Positions 63,736 through 64,000 of a stretch of 64,000 nt of DNA are shown one piece after another; the stretch's first letter is position 1; each line of letters starts with the position of its first letter. Source of the DNA: Laguncularia racemosa (taxonomy: Eukaryota; Streptophyta; Magnoliopsida; Myrtales; Combretaceae); assembly GCA_037954665.1 (NCBI GenBank), contig JBBMOL010000246.1, positions 806,001-870,000 of the forward strand. Reading direction: 5' to 3'. The translations under genes were made by a program, and so were the position numbers. The notes beneath the pieces are model-generated. The model had not been told where the DNA came from. It searched no databases and was given only the letters and a program-made list of their open reading frames with translations.

Positions 63736-64000
63736 CTGCATAATAGTAATGCTTGGTCAACTCAAAGTATTACAACGTTAAAAGCAAAGGCTATGCAGAT
63801 ATCATGTGCATTTTATAGCACCAAAGACCAAGACAAAAACTACTAGAGAAGCTGGCATGATAACTAAGAAAAAGATTTTAGTTTGATATCCTTCAAATAA
63901 AGTGTTGGTATCATCTGTATTTCCATGTTGTTGCATAGTATCTAACTTAAGAATACTGTCTACTTACAACAGTAAGAACAAAATAGAGGACTCATTTCAG

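Overview
The window is nuclear DNA from a flowering plant, most likely a eudicot and possibly a woody one. It is AT-rich with long intergenic stretches, its genes are split by short GT-AG introns, and it carries Copia and hAT elements, inverted-repeat elements and minisatellites. I cannot name the species. No prokaryotic-type operon, CRISPR array or rRNA gene is visible.

Three protein-coding genes can be assembled exon by exon, all on the + strand. (1) A family-A sucrose-phosphate synthase gene lies at 8638-15498. It has 13 coding exons and encodes 1055 aa, with every junction phase-consistent. One intron must be GC-AG, and two short uORFs lie in a CT-rich leader. (2, 3) Two tandem paralogues of exostosin-type (GT47) Golgi glycosyltransferases lie at 50261-53121 (484 aa) and 57030-62020 (486 aa). 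They share an identical 4-exon layout; exons 2 and 3 are 152 and 364 bp in both. A short last exon of an unidentified minus-strand gene is suggested at 63643-63735, near the right edge.

The layout is as follows. 1-8400 is AT-rich intergenic DNA with a 637-bp inverted-repeat element (3260-3896). The SPS gene follows. 15.9-27 kb is intergenic, with a decayed hAT transposase (about 19.3-21.0 kb) lying between two ~175-bp direct repeats. 27.1-33.4 kb is a degenerate tandem segmental duplication (units of about 2.6 and 3.5 kb). A third, shortened copy of it ends about 0.5 kb upstream of the first GT47 gene (48.25-49.75 kb). 33655-40119 is a complete-length Copia retrotransposon on the minus strand, with 434-bp LTRs, a 5-bp target duplication, a PBS and a PPT. 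It sits inside one unit of a ~250-bp tandem repeat, and its reading frame is broken by one frameshift and three stops. 40788-43332 is a 2.5-kb element with ~670-bp terminal inverted repeats and an unidentified 140-aa ORF. 46.7-47.26 kb is a ~40-bp-period minisatellite.

Functionally, SPS makes sucrose-6-phosphate in the cytosol, while the GT47 proteins should act on wall polysaccharides in the Golgi. They are probably linked by ancestral neighbourhood rather than by a shared pathway: from memory, both Arabidopsis family-A SPS genes also sit beside an exostosin-family gene. I found no convincing new biological system. The most unusual items are the long-TIR element with its own ORF, the duplicated block upstream of the GT47 pair, and the GC-AG intron.
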